From CAWIHK01 sp963835935 (GTDB lineage: Bacteria > Bacteroidota > Ignavibacteria > UBA10030 > CAVZMI01), in assembly GCA_963835935.1 (NCBI GenBank), contig CAWIHK010000005.1, positions 372,001-436,000 on the forward strand: DNA of 64,000 bases, given 5' to 3'. Position numbers and translations under genes: made by a program. Positions within the stretch are counted from its first letter, which is position 1. Each line of letters starts with the position of its first letter. Shown piece by piece: positions 6,482-16,108 of this stretch. The notes below the pieces were generated by a model, which was not told the DNA's origin, made no database searches, and saw only the letters and a list, made by a program, of their open reading frames with translations.

Positions 6482-8818
6482 ATGAAGCAAGACGAAATAA
6501 AAAATGAATTGCAAAAATTGTTGGCATCCCAAAATTTAGACTATCGATCGATTGTCAAATTATCAAATCTCCTTTCAAAATTAGATCAAAAATTTCAAAG
6601 ATTCTCCATTGATGCAAAAACTTTAATTCATCTAGGTCGCGATAGTATCAAAGATCATACAACAGCACTCATTGAATTAGTGAAAAATAGCTATGATGCT
6701 GATGCTCAAAATGTAGATGTTGAAGTCCTTTCCAAAGGAGAAAATAGAATTATACGCGTTGCTGACAATGGTTTTGGGATGACGCAAGATGAACTTTTTA
6801 ATAACTGGTTGAGAATTGGCTTTTCCAATAAAAGAGAATCCAGATTAAGCCAACTAAAAAGAAGAAAAACAGGCGAAAAAGGGATAGGGCGCATTTCTAC
6901 AGATCGATTAGGCGCTTGCCTTGAACTTATTACCAAGACTGAACAAAGTGATCTTGTTGGTTTGAAAGTTAATTGGGATGAATTTGATACTGAAGGTAAG
7001 GATGTTTTTGACATTGACGTTGAGATCACCCATCCCACGCATATTAATATACCACCTAAAAATGATTGCACAAGTATATCAGGCACTGAAATAATAATTA
7101 CAAAACTTCGCCAAATTTGGACACCGAGTAATATTGAAAACCTTTACTATGAATTATCTGCACTGACCCCACCATTCAATGAAGTCGCCGATTTTGAAAT
7201 CAACATGAAGACTGATATTGCACAGGAATATTCAAAAAAAGTAGATTCTCATTTCTTTAAAGCCTCTGAAATTGAGTTGACAGCTATATATGAAGGAAAA
7301 GGCCCAGAAATTTATTATAGCATTAAAGACAAATACCATAACGAAGAAATTACCGAAATAATAAAGTGGCAACAGTTATTGTCGAGATTAACCCCGCGAG
7401 ATATTTCATCGGATATATCAGAAGATTTGACAATTGGACCTGTTAATATTAAACTTTTATTCTTCCTTAGAGAGGCTGCTTCTATTACCGGTACAGATTT
7501 CAAGTTGCAGGACTTAAGAACATTTCTTGATAATAATGCTGGGGTAAAAATTTATAGAGACAATATTGCGGTCCGCCCATACGGATTTCCTTCTGCACCA
7601 TTTGGATATGATTGGCTCCAATTAGGCGATAGAAAATCTAGGAATCCAGCCGGTATTGGTAGAGGTGAAGATTATATGGTTAATCCTAATCAACTTGTTG
7701 GAGCAGCTTTTATTACGAGGGATGATAATCTAAAACTTACCGATAGCGCTGGTAGAGAAGGATTGATTGAGAATGAAGTTTTTGATGAATTAGCTACGTT
7801 GGTTATGGGTTCCATTGTAATGTTGGAATCCCATAGAGCTAAAATTTATCCACAAATAGAGAAAAATCGGCAAGGAAGAAAAAAAATATCTCCGCAGAAA
7901 GAATCAGAAATAATAATAGGGAAACTCAAGATTGTAAATGAAAATTTAACTGCAATAAAAGATGACATCGAAATAAAAGGCGAAAAATTAGATCCATTCA
8001 CTCTCATTAAACCTTTGTCAAAAACAATAGATACAGTCGAAATTATATCAGAAGATATTGGTACGACAATTACTGAATTGCTGAATTGGCAAAGAGTGTT
8101 AAGTGGATTAGCAACAGTGGGTATATCCTCTGCCGTATTCGGCCATGAAACTGAAAGATCAATTACCCAATTTAAAGGATCAACTACAACTGCAAAATTA
8201 GTATTAACAGAATCTCCACCTCAAGTGGATAAAGCCCTAATTGAATTAGAGAAAGCATTAAAACATTCTAATAAAGTTGCTGCTTGGGGAGCTTATGCAT
8301 TGACAAGAGTACAGCGAGAGAAAAGACAAAAAAGAATAATATCGATAAAAAAAACAATATCAAAAGTGGTTGATGAATTAAAACCAGCTCTCGAAGCAGC
8401 ATCCATAAAAATAGATGATATCAGAGGTGATAATATTCATAGTAAAACATTTCAAATGGATATAGAATCCATTTTAATAAATCTTTTGACGAATGCTTAT
8501 ACAGCTTGTTTATTGAAACCTGGTCAAAGAAAAATCAGAATTTCGATAGATAGAGATGACAGATCAAAGAAAGAAGGATATTCATTTACAATTGCAGATT
8601 CAGGCCCTGGAATAGCAAAAGAATTCGAGCATAGAATATTCGAACCATTGTTTTCAACAAAAATAAAGGGATTGACTAATAGTAGTAGTATGGGAACTGG
8701 TCTAGGATTGACAATAGTAAAATCTATTGTAGAAGATTTACAAGGAGAGATATCGTTTGGACATGATAAAGAATTAAAGGGTGCTCGATTTAAAATATGG
8801 TTGCCTAAGGAAGATTAA
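6482..8818 (+). CDS. Double-GHKL ATPase / histidine-kinase-like protein of a putative defence cassette
   Basis: About 778 residues holding two separate GHKL-type ATP sites. The N-terminal one is Hsp90/MORC-like: ELVKNSYDADA (about 65-75, Asn for Mg-ATP), ADNGFGM (about 94-100) and GEKGIGR (about 131-137). The C-terminal one is histidine-kinase-like: LINLLTNAYTA (about 668), ADSGPGI (about 705) and GTGLGLTI (about 738). Between them GHETER (His about 555) sits where a phospho-acceptor box would lie. A receiver gene starts one base after the stop, so phosphotransfer is plausible (inference). GHKL ATPases of this kind are known in prokaryotic restriction operons. Start set at the internal ATG; a GTG at 6467 is the alternative. 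AT-rich codon use (ATA, AGA, TTA) sets it apart from its neighbours. Confidence 0.85.
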   Translation: MKQDEIKNELQKLLASQNLDYRSIVKLSNLLSKLDQKFQRFSIDAKTLIHLGRDSIKDHTTALIELVKNSYDADAQNVDVEVLSKGENRIIRVADNGFGMTQDELFNNWLRIGFSNKRESRLSQLKRRKTGEKGIGRISTDRLGACLELITKTEQSDLVGLKVNWDEFDTEGKDVFDIDVEITHPTHINIPPKNDCTSISGTEIIITKLRQIWTPSNIENLYYELSALTPPFNEVADFEINMKTDIAQEYSKKVDSHFFKASEIELTAIYEGKGPEIYYSIKDKYHNEEITEIIKWQQLLSRLTPRDISSDISEDLTIGPVNIKLLFFLREAASITGTDFKLQDLRTFLDNNAGVKIYRDNIAVRPYGFPSAPFGYDWLQLGDRKSRNPAGIGRGEDYMVNPNQLVGAAFITRDDNLKLTDSAGREGLIENEVFDELATLVMGSIVMLESHRAKIYPQIEKNRQGRKKISPQKESEIIIGKLKIVNENLTAIKDDIEIKGEKLDPFTLIKPLSKTIDTVEIISEDIGTTITELLNWQRVLSGLATVGISSAVFGHETERSITQFKGSTTTAKLVLTESPPQVDKALIELEKALKHSNKVAAWGAYALTRVQREKRQKRIISIKKTISKVVDELKPALEAASIKIDDIRGDNIHSKTFQMDIESILINLLTNAYTACLLKPGQRKIRISIDRDDRSKKEGYSFTIADSGPGIAKEFEHRIFEPLFSTKIKGLTNSSSMGTGLGLTIVKSIVEDLQGEISFGHDKELKGARFKIWLPKED

Positions 8819-8819
8819 T

Positions 8820-9513
8820 ATGTCGAACATCGCTATCTATAGATGATAATATTGAACAAAGTGAAACATTATCCACAGCTCTTTTCCACTACCTTAAAAA
8901 ATTTAAAAGTTCATTGAGTGTAATTACACAATCACCTTTTAGAGAAATAAATCAATATATTTCTTTCGTACAAAATAGAGATGTTTGTCTCTTTATACTT
9001 GATGAAAGACTAAATGATCAGAGCAATGATGATGATGGACCTGTTGATTATAAAGGGAATGACCTTGTCAGTTTCTTGCGAACTAGGCTAAAAAATTTCC
9101 CGATATTTGCTGTAACGAATTTTTCGGAAGATGAAGAATTGTTGGAAAAAATGAATCAATTCGAATATATAGTAAATCGTAATTTGTTTATCAAGGAGGG
9201 TGATAACTATGTTCCTATTATTATTCGAGCGGCACAAAAATATTTAGATTTGAATGTAGCTGAACTAAGTGAATTTGATAAATTGACCAAAAAAATTGCA
9301 GGTGGTGATTCTGATCCCAAATTGATGGACAAATTAAGGGCGTTACAAGTATATCTTGAATTACCTTATGTTGGATTTGACGAGAGACAAAAATGGCTTT
9401 CCGAATATGAAAAACAAATTCAGGAATTGGAAATATTAAAAAATATTTTGAAAGAAAAACTTAAAGACAAAAAGAAAAGTACATACAGTACAAAGAAGTC
9501 TAAAAGCCGATGA
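8820..9513 (+). pseudogene. Receiver-domain (response-regulator-like) protein, frameshifted at codon 7
   Basis: The ATG at 8820 follows the kinase stop (TAATATG) and begins MSNIAI, then hits TGA at 8844. One base over, the frame reads IDDNIEQSETLSTALFHYL..., the classic acidic pair that opens a receiver domain. It continues through LFILDERLND (phospho-acceptor Asp) to a coiled, Lys-rich tail ending at 9513. Removing the T at 8838 would give MSNIAIIDDN, a textbook receiver start. As written, translation could only restart inside, for example at the TTG at 8914 (199 residues, lacking the acidic pair). It overlaps the HNH gene by 4 bp. No DNA-binding domain is present, so it may act by protein contact, perhaps with the HNH or methylase protein (inference). 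Confidence 0.7.
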
Positions 9514-10127
9514 ATTGGAAACTCATATATAAGAGTCCCCTTAATCAGCCTCTGAGGGGAAATTATACCGAGTGGAAAGAACAAATTGCGGAGGAGTGCT
9601 ATCATCAATGTGTTTATTGTGCAATTCACGAATCCTCTTGGGGAGGTATCGATCATTACCAAATTGATCATTTTCGGCCAAAATCGAGAGATGAATTCAA
9701 AAATCTTGAAAATGATATTTGTAATCTTTTCTATGCTTGTCCTGTCTGCAATAGATTCAAGAGTGATGATTGGCCAGGCGATCCAGCTGACTTGGAAAAT
9801 ATTTGTTATCCGGATCCAAGTAAGACAGATTATTCTACTTTATTCGATATAGATCCTCATTTTTCTATAAATGGTAAATATGTTTCAGCAAAATATTTAA
9901 TTCATAGACTCTATTTAAATAGGCCTCAACTTATTTATGAGAGAAGGGAATTTTCATTAAAAAATAGAGGAGAAAATCTTTTACAAGAGGTAAATAAATT
10001 AATAAAAAATATAAATGATAAGAAATTGACGAATAGAGCATTTGATCTTATTGTATCAATCGCAACTCATTTGCATAAACGGGATAAAATTAGACCTTAT
10101 AAACTTTCAGATATCAGAAAACCTTGA
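9510..10127 (+). CDS. HNH endonuclease with Cys4 zinc site
   Basis: 205 residues. The nuclease core runs from CVYC (Cys34/Cys37), through GGIDHYQIDHFRPKS (the His-containing strand-turn, about 46-59), to CPVCNRFKSDDWPGDP (Cys77/Cys80 and the helix that normally supplies the last catalytic Asn/His). This resembles HNH proteins found in anti-phage cassettes such as the PtuB/TIGR02646 type (family recall, not searched). It would cut DNA or another nucleic acid. The start overlaps the receiver gene (ATGA) and its stop overlaps the TTG start of the methylase by 4 bp, so all four genes are translationally coupled. The C-terminal 100 residues are helical and unrecognised. Confidence 0.85.
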   Translation: MNWKLIYKSPLNQPLRGNYTEWKEQIAEECYHQCVYCAIHESSWGGIDHYQIDHFRPKSRDEFKNLENDICNLFYACPVCNRFKSDDWPGDPADLENICYPDPSKTDYSTLFDIDPHFSINGKYVSAKYLIHRLYLNRPQLIYERREFSLKNRGENLLQEVNKLIKNINDKKLTNRAFDLIVSIATHLHKRDKIRPYKLSDIRKP

Positions 10128-11740
10128 AAACAAATAAAAACACTGGCTCGTATTATACACCTTTTTATTTAGCTGATTTTATAATAACTCATGTTCTGCA
10201 ATATATTGATAAGCAAGATAACATATCAATTTTAGAACCAAGTGTGGGCGATGGTGTTTTTATCAAGGCATTTAATTCATCTAAATTTCTTAATACAAAG
10301 AAAAATTATTTCTTTACATCGATTGAAAAAAACAAAATCGAATTAGAAAAAACTATCAATCAATCCTCCATAGAATCCCGCTTGAATACTAAATATTTAT
10401 TTATCAACTCAGATTTTCTCAAAATTCATGAGTACTTAAATACAAGGTATTCATTAATCATTGGAAATCCTCCCTATATCAGAAAGAACTTGCTCACTAA
10501 AAAACAATTAAATAGATGCTATGATATTCATCAAACGGAAGGTTTATCTAATTCTTCAGTAAAGAATATATGGTCAGCTTTTCTCATTAGGTGTTCACGA
10601 TTGCTGGAGGCGAATGGAATACTAGCGTTCGTTCTACCTGCCGAATTATTGCAGGTAAATTTTTCGCGAGAAATTCGTTCATATCTCATATCAATGTTTG
10701 ATAGAATAGAAATATTTACATTTGACGATTTACTTTTTGATCAAATTGGTCAGGATACCATTGTGTTAATGTGTTTTAAGAATGCAAAAAATAAAGGACA
10801 ATATTATACTCGTATTAAGAATAAAGACCAATTAATGAAGCGATCATATATTCTTTCTTCTAATAAATCTTTGAGTAATACAAATGTTAAGTGGACACAT
10901 CATTCTATAGCATCAGAAGACATAGAATTAATACTACAATTAAAGGGGCAACTTAAGACAATAGATCATTACTGCGAATCAAGACCAGGTATTGTTACGG
11001 CTGCAAATGATTTTTTTATTATAAATTCCGCTATTGAGAGAGAGTACAAATTAAAGCGATTCACCAAACCTATAATACAAAAAGGAGTATTCGTTAATGG
11101 TAGTGTGGTTTTTGATCAAGATGATTTCAATAAATTAATCTCTGATGGTAGGCCATCAAAACTTTTATGTATCCCCGATAAAAATAAAAACTTATTACCA
11201 GAACAATTGAGAACATACCTGAAAGGTGGTGAAGTATCAAGAATCAAAGATAGATACAAATGCAAGGTTCGGGATAAATGGTACGTCATTCCCAATATTG
11301 GATCAGCGTCTGATGGTTTTTTCTTTAAGAGGAGTTATCATTATCCGAAAATCCTCAAAAATGACGCTAACGTTCTTGTTACAGATTCAGCTTATAAACT
11401 CTCGATGAAAGAAGATTACATGATTGAAAATTTTATTTATTCATTTTATAATTCACTTACTTTAACATTTGCTGAACTTGACGGTAGATATTATGGTGGT
11501 GGAGTTTTAGAACTAACACCTAAAGAGTTTAAATATCTACCGTTGCCACTAATCGCTATAAGCGATAATAATTTTGATACTTATAGATATCTCTTTGAAA
11601 AAAAAGATACCATTGAGCAAATTTTAGAAAAATATGATGAAACTATTCTTGGTTCCGCCTTACACATAAATACAGAAATCATTCAAAAAATCCAATCTAT
11701 AAGGAAAAAATTAATTCTTAAAAGATTGAGAATAGAATAA
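10124..11740 (+). CDS. TaqI/Eco57I-type N6-adenine DNA methyltransferase
   Basis: 538 residues. YYTP (10-13) and LEPSVGDGVF (37-46, S-adenosylmethionine-binding motif I) are followed by NPPYIR (115-120, catalytic motif IV for adenine N6). The C-terminal half is a target-recognition-like region ending ELDGRYYGGGVLELTPKEF, common in TaqI/Eco57I-type and type IIG enzymes. No nuclease motif is seen in the chain itself, so the adjacent HNH protein is the likely cutting partner. The start is TTG within the HNH stop (TTGA). The gene ends the island and is convergent with trmH. The recognition site cannot be inferred. Confidence 0.9.
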   Translation: MKTNKNTGSYYTPFYLADFIITHVLQYIDKQDNISILEPSVGDGVFIKAFNSSKFLNTKKNYFFTSIEKNKIELEKTINQSSIESRLNTKYLFINSDFLKIHEYLNTRYSLIIGNPPYIRKNLLTKKQLNRCYDIHQTEGLSNSSVKNIWSAFLIRCSRLLEANGILAFVLPAELLQVNFSREIRSYLISMFDRIEIFTFDDLLFDQIGQDTIVLMCFKNAKNKGQYYTRIKNKDQLMKRSYILSSNKSLSNTNVKWTHHSIASEDIELILQLKGQLKTIDHYCESRPGIVTAANDFFIINSAIEREYKLKRFTKPIIQKGVFVNGSVVFDQDDFNKLISDGRPSKLLCIPDKNKNLLPEQLRTYLKGGEVSRIKDRYKCKVRDKWYVIPNIGSASDGFFFKRSYHYPKILKNDANVLVTDSAYKLSMKEDYMIENFIYSFYNSLTLTFAELDGRYYGGGVLELTPKEFKYLPLPLIAISDNNFDTYRYLFEKKDTIEQILEKYDETILGSALHINTEIIQKIQSIRKKLILKRLRIE

Positions 11741-11799
11741 ACAAATTCTATTTTGAGTGTACTCAGAAATGAGCTAAAGCTTCTGTATTTAAAATATAA

Positions 11800-12387
11800 C
11801 TACTTTTTTAAAGCCCACTCTTCCAACATCCGCTCAAATTCGTCCGGCGAAAACTTCGGTGCGGCATATTGTCCCGCCGCCCACCGCTGGCGGTAAGCTT
11901 CGTACATCGACACTGCGCAAGCTACCGAAACGTTCAAACTTTGTATCATGCCGTTCATCGGTATAATAAAATTTCCGTCGGCGAGCGATGCCGCTTCATC
12001 CGAGACGCCGCGGTGTTCGTTGCCGAAGACGAGCGCAACGGGTTTCGTCAGATCCAACTCATACAACGACCGTGCCTTTTCACCGAGATGCGTCGCATAA
12101 ATTGTGAATCCTTCGCGGCGAAGTGTCGCATAGCATTCTGCAATCGATTTGAACTGCCGCCGGTCTATCCATTTGCGTGCGCTTGCGGAACTCTTCTCGC
12201 CAATCTTTGGAAATTTTTCGAACGTATACAAAAGTTGTATCTGCATCACACCAACGGCATCGGCTGAACGAAATATTGCGCTGACGTTATGCGGATCGTG
12301 AATATTTTCCATCACGATCGTCAGGTCGGGCTGGCGCCGCTTCAGCGCGGTTCTTAGTTTTTGCATGCGGTGTTCGGTGCGGCTCAT
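11800..12387 (-). CDS. trmH: tRNA (guanosine-2'-O)-methyltransferase, SPOUT/TrmH family
   Basis: 195 residues with the three SPOUT knot motifs: NIHDPHNVSAIFRSADAVG (about 27-45, with the catalytic Arg), LVFGNEHRGVS (about 115-125) and IPMNGMIQSLNVSVA (about 138-152, cofactor pocket). The C-terminal extension fits TrmH, which methylates G18 of tRNA, rather than the longer rRNA enzymes. Its start overlaps the stop of the EamA transporter by 4 bp. Confidence 0.88.
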   Translation of the reverse strand: MSRTEHRMQKLRTALKRRQPDLTIVMENIHDPHNVSAIFRSADAVGVMQIQLLYTFEKFPKIGEKSSASARKWIDRRQFKSIAECYATLRREGFTIYATHLGEKARSLYELDLTKPVALVFGNEHRGVSDEAASLADGNFIIPMNGMIQSLNVSVACAVSMYEAYRQRWAAGQYAAPKFSPDEFERMLEEWALKK

Positions 12388-13274
12388 AGTTCCGCCTTCT
12401 CTTCACGCCAAATTTCCAGAACAATGATAGCCGCAATCACACAACACGCACCCACAATTTGTGCTGTCGATAATCCTTCCCCGATTATAAAATATGCCGA
12501 GAGGATTGCCACAACAGGTTCAAGCGTTCCAATGATGCTTGCCCGGCTGGCTTCGATAATGTGGAGCCCGGCGTTAAAAAGCGAATACGGTATGAGTATC
12601 GATCCCATAGCGAAAAAGAAAAAAATCCACCAATCGCCGGAAGTGTATCCCTGTGAAAATATTTTCGCCGGAGGATTAATGAACAACCAAAATAGCGCCG
12701 CGATACCGAAACCGTAAACCAGCATTGTCCAGAGGCTGTACTGTTTCATCACATGCTTGCCGGCGATAATCATGATCGTGAATGAAAATGCAGATGTTAT
12801 TCCGGTTACTATTCCCCAGCCGTGCAACTGGATTGCCGACCAATGTCCGCCGCTGACCGCTAAAAAACAACCGCCGAGTGAGAATATCAACGCCACACAT
12901 TTCTCAACGGTGAAATGTTCCTCCTTTTTCATCACCATATAAATCATAATAAAAACGGGCGCTATGTATTGGATAAGAATTGCAGTTGCGACTGTAGAAA
13001 CTTTCACTGTGTAATAATAAGAAAAATTTGTGTACGCGATTCCGATGACACCGACGAGAATAAATTTCGAAAGATCTTTTATTTGAATTCGGAAAGCCGA
13101 TCGATTCGTTAATAACAAAATAAACGCCAGGACGAGAAACGCGAGAGTTGAGCGTGTTTGAACAATGATCAATGTATCTACATTATGCGTGAAAAGAAAT
13201 TTTGCAACCGTCGCAGAGAATCCCCAGAACACCGTCGCAAGCATGATGTACGAATAGCCGCGCAGTGAATTCAT
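12384..13274 (-). CDS. EamA/DMT-family transporter
   Basis: 296 residues with ten predicted helices in two halves, the inverted repeat typical of drug/metabolite transporters. The first half opens GYSYIMLATVFWGFSATVAKFL, and the second has GWGIVTGITSAFSFTIMIIAGK and ASIIGTLEPVVAILSAYFIIGEGLS, the usual EamA signature with GE before the last two helices. The cargo is unknown. It overlaps genes on both sides by 4 bp (TPR protein upstream, trmH downstream). Confidence 0.88.
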   Translation of the reverse strand: MNSLRGYSYIMLATVFWGFSATVAKFLFTHNVDTLIIVQTRSTLAFLVLAFILLLTNRSAFRIQIKDLSKFILVGVIGIAYTNFSYYYTVKVSTVATAILIQYIAPVFIMIYMVMKKEEHFTVEKCVALIFSLGGCFLAVSGGHWSAIQLHGWGIVTGITSAFSFTIMIIAGKHVMKQYSLWTMLVYGFGIAALFWLFINPPAKIFSQGYTSGDWWIFFFFAMGSILIPYSLFNAGLHIIEASRASIIGTLEPVVAILSAYFIIGEGLSTAQIVGACCVIAAIIVLEIWREEKAEL

Positions 13275-13855
13275 GCGGGCTGATCCGGTTGAGTGGGAGT
13301 GCTCGGTTCGGACGGTGGTTTCTCCGGCGTTTCACTTTCTTCCGCTTTCTGCCTGTACTTTTCGCTGAGATCTTTTTCGCCAAGCAGAGAATAAAAGTAA
13401 GCCAGCTTCTGATATAACGGGCGAGGATTTTTTAAATATTCTGATCCATCCCGGAGGAATTCGATCAACACATCGATCGGTGGAATATTCAAATCGGGTT
13501 CGTAACAATCACATGCGTCGAGATACGGTTCCGGTTGAGATGGATTTGAATAGGCAGCTTTTTTATAATATTTCAACGCTAGCTCATAGTTGTCGTAGGT
13601 TGAGTACGTGACTGCAAAAACGCTCGCCAGCCATCGATAGATGTCGTATGCAAGTTGCGGAAATTCTTTGCTAAGTTTTTCGCCGAACAAACATAGCTCA
13701 TCAGGTGTAAGCGAGTGATTCCAAAAAAGGAGACGGTATAATTCTATGTCGTTTAGCCGTTGCTGAACAGCATCTTCGAATGCATCGAAAATTTCGTTAA
13801 AATCATTCGAGCAGGCAAACGACCGCCGTATTTCATTACTTGAAAATCGCGCCAT
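13271..13855 (-). CDS. TPR-like protein of unknown function
   Basis: 194 residues, helical throughout. Helix pairs such as DNYELALKYYKKAAYSNP (about 90-107) and RPLYQKLAYFYSLLGEKDLS (about 146-165) match tetratricopeptide repeats; the tail is Pro/Glu/Thr-rich (TPEKPPSEPSTPTQPDQPA). No signal peptide. It starts the three-gene unit with the EamA transporter and trmH. A protein-interaction role is likely but the partner is unknown. Confidence 0.72.
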   Translation of the reverse strand: MARFSSNEIRRSFACSNDFNEIFDAFEDAVQQRLNDIELYRLLFWNHSLTPDELCLFGEKLSKEFPQLAYDIYRWLASVFAVTYSTYDNYELALKYYKKAAYSNPSQPEPYLDACDCYEPDLNIPPIDVLIEFLRDGSEYLKNPRPLYQKLAYFYSLLGEKDLSEKYRQKAEESETPEKPPSEPSTPTQPDQPA

Positions 13856-13984
13856 GAATCGCGGTATATTTTATTTGAAATTCCCCACACCAATCCAACC
13901 GTCCCCTGTTACGGAATGTTTTCGGAACTTACAAAAGAACCAATTAAAATGCAATAAAGTAAGACCTGATGAATTCCCTCGTTT

Positions 13985-15823
13985 CTATTTTACAAAGAAA
14001 TATTTTGATAGTGAATCGATATCTGTCGTTAGAGTGTACCTATAAATTCCTTTCGACAAACGAAACGTGAATAATGGATAGGAATACATTCCCGGCCCCT
14101 GAACTGCATCGACCAATTTTTCGACTTCATTTCCGGATTGATCGAACACCGTGAGTCTGACATTCAAACGTGATCCCAATTGGTACGTTAGAAATGTCTC
14201 CTTTTCTGCTGGGTTCTGATAGTTTTGAGCCAGGAGTGTTTTCATTTGAACCCGTTGACGCATTACTATCGCTTCTTTCATCTCCGCTCGAACTTCGTTC
14301 GATGGCTGGCTCTCGACATTACTATTATTTACAGCTGTGACAAAATAATAATAATGCGCCGACTCAGGGTGTTCCATTAAATCAATAAAATAATTTTCTG
14401 TCGAAGGAAGCACAGAAATCATGCAATCGGCGTTTTTGATATCGAACTCAAGTGTCTCGGATCTGTACACGATGTAGTGTGTCGGTTTATCACTCGAATT
14501 TAATTCAGGAGAAGGATCCCATTCGAGTTTGAAAACTCCTGAACTAGTTTCTGTTATTCGCAAGTTTCTCGGTGGTTCTGCGACAACCGGATGTTTCCAT
14601 GGCATCGGCGGTATGATCGCTGGAGACGAATAACGATATTGAAAAATCGAACCATCACGAACATCATTGTAAGTGAAATAACATTGTCCCCCCGCTCCGA
14701 TAATTCGCACGGAGTCGATCATTGCCGGAATTTGAGGCAGCACACTCGATCGGAATGCTCCAATGCCGGCATAAATATGTCTGCCGCATGCATCCGCCTG
14801 CCAATCGCGCAATAAAATGTTGAAACGGGGATTCGAATATAATTCCCAATACAATTGAGGAATGATATAATCGATGATTCCCTCCTTCAACCATTGTTTG
14901 GTATCCTGATACAATGTTGAATAAGCTTGCCAGCCTGTTACATTTTCGAGATTCTGATAAATACCGATTGGCGCTGCGCCGACTTTCAAGTGAGGCTTTA
15001 GCGCAATAGCATGATTGTAAAACTCGCGTAAGAAGCTCGTCACATTGTGTCGACGCCATTCATCGAGAGACATCGAACCGCCATACCGATCGTAGGTCAG
15101 TCTATCATCAAACTCCTGTCCCGGATAACGAAGATAATCGAAATTGATTGCATCGATGTCGTATTTTTCTACCAGTTCCATTGCTACATCGACGAGCCAT
15201 GTGCGTGCTTCAGGAATACCAATATCAATCCACCACTCTACCGAGCCATGACCATTACCGTTTGAGTTTCCATTCGTATTTTTATTTTTCCAGCGTTTGA
15301 CCCAAGTCGGATGAAGATTTACGACGTGTGCAGGATTCGACAATGGAGGAGGATCATTCCCGTCTGCAACCTTACATACATTCCACCATGCATGGAATTC
15401 CAACCCGTATTGATGCGCATGCTCGATGGCAAATTTAAGCGGATCATATTCTGGTTTTCCGCCAATCTTTCCGGTTAACGATGCGGCGAACGGTTCAAAT
15501 CGCGACGGATACATTGCATCGCCGCGTGCCCGGACCTGAAATAAAACAGCGTTGAAATTATTTTGCCGGAGCCTATCAAAAATTTTTTCAAGGTCCTGAC
15601 GCTGCAAAACCGGATCATTTGTTTTTGGCCATACTTTACCTCCAAGCGTCGTAACCCACGCACCGCGAAATTCATATTTTGGGGATGGAGATGGCACAGA
15701 TGGTTCTTCATATGGTATCACTTGGCCGTGAAGCCGCACGGCAAAAAGTCCGAAGAAAAAGCAAATATATATTGTACGATGGCAGACGTTCATGTACTCT
15801 CGATGCAATGATCTTCTCTTCAA
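13985..15823 (-). CDS. Secreted family-10-like glycosyl hydrolase (GHL10/DUF187) with FN3 and sorting domain
   Basis: 612 residues. A signal peptide (internal start at 15793 gives MNVCHRTIYICFFFGLFAV, cleavage near LHGQ) leads to a TIM-barrel beginning EFRGAWVTTLGG. The barrel has the family's hallmarks FNAVLFQVRARGDAMYPS, HAWWNVCKV, WIDIGIPEARTWLVDVAMEL and DAINFDYLRYPG. A fibronectin-III domain follows at about 405-500, then a C-terminal sorting-like domain (LLAQNYQNPAEKETFLTYQL...GIYRYTL) in which the usual NPFNP is degenerate. It probably acts on cell-surface or environmental glycans after export; the substrate is not known. Confidence 0.85.
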   Translation of the reverse strand: MKRRSLHREYMNVCHRTIYICFFFGLFAVRLHGQVIPYEEPSVPSPSPKYEFRGAWVTTLGGKVWPKTNDPVLQRQDLEKIFDRLRQNNFNAVLFQVRARGDAMYPSRFEPFAASLTGKIGGKPEYDPLKFAIEHAHQYGLEFHAWWNVCKVADGNDPPPLSNPAHVVNLHPTWVKRWKNKNTNGNSNGNGHGSVEWWIDIGIPEARTWLVDVAMELVEKYDIDAINFDYLRYPGQEFDDRLTYDRYGGSMSLDEWRRHNVTSFLREFYNHAIALKPHLKVGAAPIGIYQNLENVTGWQAYSTLYQDTKQWLKEGIIDYIIPQLYWELYSNPRFNILLRDWQADACGRHIYAGIGAFRSSVLPQIPAMIDSVRIIGAGGQCYFTYNDVRDGSIFQYRYSSPAIIPPMPWKHPVVAEPPRNLRITETSSGVFKLEWDPSPELNSSDKPTHYIVYRSETLEFDIKNADCMISVLPSTENYFIDLMEHPESAHYYYFVTAVNNSNVESQPSNEVRAEMKEAIVMRQRVQMKTLLAQNYQNPAEKETFLTYQLGSRLNVRLTVFDQSGNEVEKLVDAVQGPGMYSYPLFTFRLSKGIYRYTLTTDIDSLSKYFFVK

Positions 15824-16108
15824 TTATATTTGAAGATGTTTATATCCTGATTTAGTTTTATGATAGATAATATCAAATATTTCCTGGTGACCTGTCAACT
15901 ATCTTTCCCAACAAAAAACAGAGCACAGTACCGTTCAAACTACTTAAAAACGGACCGAATCATTTCAACATATCGATTTAAACGACACTGGTATGAGGGA
16001 ACTGCACTTATTAATTAATAGTAATTTTTTCGAGATGTGCAAGAGTCAGCTCAAATTCTTTGTGAGCTTACGCAAACACCCTTGTCATTATTGTGTTGCT
16101 AATCAACC
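15824..16108. other. Intergenic, nothing recognised
   Basis: 285 bp between the glycosyl hydrolase and hutH. A weak 6-bp inverted repeat (agctca...tgagct near 16050) has no T tract. No frame or motif could be supported. Confidence 0.4.
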
